From: JAKAWQ01 sp035503055
Lineage (GTDB): Bacteria > Pseudomonadota > Alphaproteobacteria > Acetobacterales > Acetobacteraceae
Assembly (NCBI GenBank): GCA_035503055.1
Contig: DATJTV010000355.1
Span: 1 to 5,251 of the forward strand
DNA: 5,251 nucleotides
Direction of reading: 5' to 3'
The position numbers and the translations under genes are program-made. A model generated the notes under the pieces. That model saw only the letters and a program-made list of their open reading frames with translations. It did no database searches and was not told where the DNA came from. This document shows, one piece after another, positions 4,410 through 5,251 of the stretch; position 1 is the first letter of the stretch; every line of letters starts with the position of its first letter.

Positions 4410-4913
4410 CTATCCTACGCCTTGATCTTCCTCGATGTGGACGTTGTCGATCCAATTGCGCGCTCTGCGCGAAAGGCGCGATTCAACGTCTTCTCCTTCA
4501 AAGTTCGAGTCCGCTCTACGAAGCAGAGATGGATCGACGCCCTCGAAGGTGTTGACGTTGACGACCGCATAGAGACGATTTGCGATCTCGCTGGAAACGA
4601 AGGGCACCGCCCCGCATCGGGCGCAAACGTGAAACGTGGCGGTTTGCGTTCCGAAAGCATACCTCGATAAAGCCGCCCGATCATGAACCCTCACATTCAA
4701 CGTTGCTCCCGGCTTGGATGTCCACACGCCGCCATGTTTGACACAAAAAGTGCAGCCGCAGGCGCGTGCCGAGATTTCAGGGGCCGCTCCCGGCCACTCG
4801 AGCGAGAAGGCGATATTGCCGCAGTGACATTTGCCGTTGATCAGCACGGGCTCCCCCGACACATGTTGGTTCCGCCACCGGCAAGCCGTCGCAGTCACCG
4901 GCCTCGCGGACAT
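4410..4913 (-). CDS. GFA family (glutathione-dependent formaldehyde-activating enzyme / CENP-V fold) zinc protein
   Basis: A small cytosolic Zn-binding protein of the GFA/CENP-V fold, the family typified by the S-hydroxymethylglutathione-forming Gfa; most members have no proven substrate. All seven family cysteines are present (numbered from this start): KCHCGN with Cys29 and Cys31, ACGCTFC with Cys52, Cys54 and Cys57, and CARCGA with Cys97 and Cys100. In Gfa the first and last pairs hold a structural zinc and the middle three a catalytic zinc. NRLYAVVNVNTFEGVDPSLL is the usual C-terminal strand region. The start is uncertain: GTG 4955 (181 aa), ATG 4913 (167 aa, used here), GTG 4862 (150 aa) or GTG 4847 (145 aa, GGGGGAG nearby but only 3 nt away). 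The domain begins near 4847, so the shorter forms are plausible. It converges on the Trypco2-like gene. Confidence 0.88.
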   Translation of the reverse strand: MSARPVTATACRWRNQHVSGEPVLINGKCHCGNIAFSLEWPGAAPEISARACGCTFCVKHGGVWTSKPGATLNVRVHDRAALSRYAFGTQTATFHVCARCGAVPFVSSEIANRLYAVVNVNTFEGVDPSLLRRADSNFEGEDVESRLSRRARNWIDNVHIEEDQGVG

Positions 4914-5121
4914 TTTCGACGCCTGTTCCGAGGCGATGCCGGCTATGCCGCTCACCCGAGCCGCGTTGGAGTGGCCTTGCGCGATCGTACCGTAGATTGG
5001 CCGGGGGATAAAGGCTGAACCCCGGTCGTCCCTCCGCTTATCCGTGGGAAGCTCGGACCCAGGCCGCTATCTCGAGCGTATCGGAGGCGAGGGGTTTTGC
5101 GCGCCATGGCATCGCGGGTTG
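4914..5121. other. Intergenic region upstream of the GFA gene
   Basis: No gene is recognised. On the minus strand TACGAT (4989-4984) could be a -10 box for the GFA gene, but the corresponding -35 (TTTATC, 5012-5007) is poor. CCGGGG (5001-5006) and CCCCGG (5020-5025) can pair around a 13-nt loop, and could act as a weak terminator for the gene entering from the right. Confidence 0.25.
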
Positions 5122-5251
5122 CTATTCCCTCATCAGGAACTGCGCCGAGGTGAGGTAATAGTTACGCGCCGTGGCGTTCACCTGCCGCTCCCCGAGCTCT
5201 GACAAAGCCGCCGCTTTGATTTGCCGAGCGGCGGCGTTCGCTGCATCGATG
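5122..5251 (-). CDS. C-terminal end of an unidentified protein, possibly with an alkyl-sulfatase-type dimerisation segment
   Basis: An open minus-strand frame enters from the right edge and ends at TAG (5124-5122), giving 42 residues. The visible end, ALSELGERQVNATARNYYLT followed by SAQFLMRE, looks like real protein. It recalls the segment A-L-x-x-L-G-(x)-(x)-(x)-(x)-x-A-x-x-R-N-x-Y-L-T-x-A-x-x-L of the alkyl-sulfatase dimerisation domain in MBL-fold alkyl sulfatases (SdsA/BDS1-like). In full-length alkyl sulfatases a C-terminal SCP2-like domain follows this segment; here the protein stops at once, so it would be a shorter MBL relative or something else. The start and catalytic part are outside the window. 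It lies about 210 bp upstream of the GFA gene on the same strand. Confidence 0.5.
   Translation of the reverse strand, partial: IDAANAAARQIKAAALSELGERQVNATARNYYLTSAQFLMRE

Noticed and set aside
4386..5018. Plus-strand frames at 4386-4670 and 4683-5018
   Set aside because: Both are antisense to the GFA gene, whose seven conserved cysteines identify the true frame.
1..5251. CRISPR array, tRNA or rRNA
   Set aside because: No regularly spaced repeats, no tRNA-like cloverleaf arms and no rRNA signature were seen when reading the sequence.

Overview
The window reads as GC-rich chromosomal DNA from a proteobacterium, most likely an alphaproteobacterium of the Hyphomicrobiales/Rhodospirillales type. 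The reasons are the strong G/C third-position bias, the weak sigma70-like promoters, the stand-alone Tat-exported LivJ-type binding protein and the GSH-linked enzymes. This is a judgement from sequence style; no composition was computed and no database was searched.

Layout. Positions 1-590 (minus) hold the first 196 residues of a YghU-type glutathione S-transferase, cut by the window edge. Upstream of it on the same strand is a CPFC-containing peroxiredoxin-like protein (724-1386). A 102-bp divergent promoter region separates that gene from a TetR/AcrR regulator (1489-2076, plus). The region carries two copies of a 20-bp dyad, about 53 bp centre to centre. One copy lies on the peroxiredoxin -10 region and one inside the tetR promoter, as expected for a regulator that represses itself and its divergent neighbour. 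Next on the plus strand comes a Tat-exported branched-chain-amino-acid-type ABC substrate-binding protein (2329-3627) with no transporter subunits beside it. Directly after its stop codon lies a decayed second copy of the tetR gene (3642-3823): two internal deletions, and a one-base insertion that destroys the stop. The binding-protein gene is therefore sandwiched between an intact tetR and a tetR ghost in direct orientation. A small Trypco2-like protein follows (3990-4316, plus), converging on a GFA/CENP-V-type zinc protein (minus, 4410 to about 4913). The right edge (5122-5251, minus) holds the last 42 residues of another protein, weakly reminiscent of the alkyl-sulfatase dimerisation segment.

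How they work together. The left half is a plausible thiol/electrophile-stress divergon: a TetR sensor with three cysteines, a thiol peroxidase-like protein and a glutathione-dependent disulfide-bond reductase. The right half looks like a mosaic of single genes. The tetR ghost marks a past duplication or recombination that left the binding-protein gene between two related sequences. The observations most worth following are the paired operators, the tetR ghost with its readable deletion history, and the solitary Trypco2-like protein.
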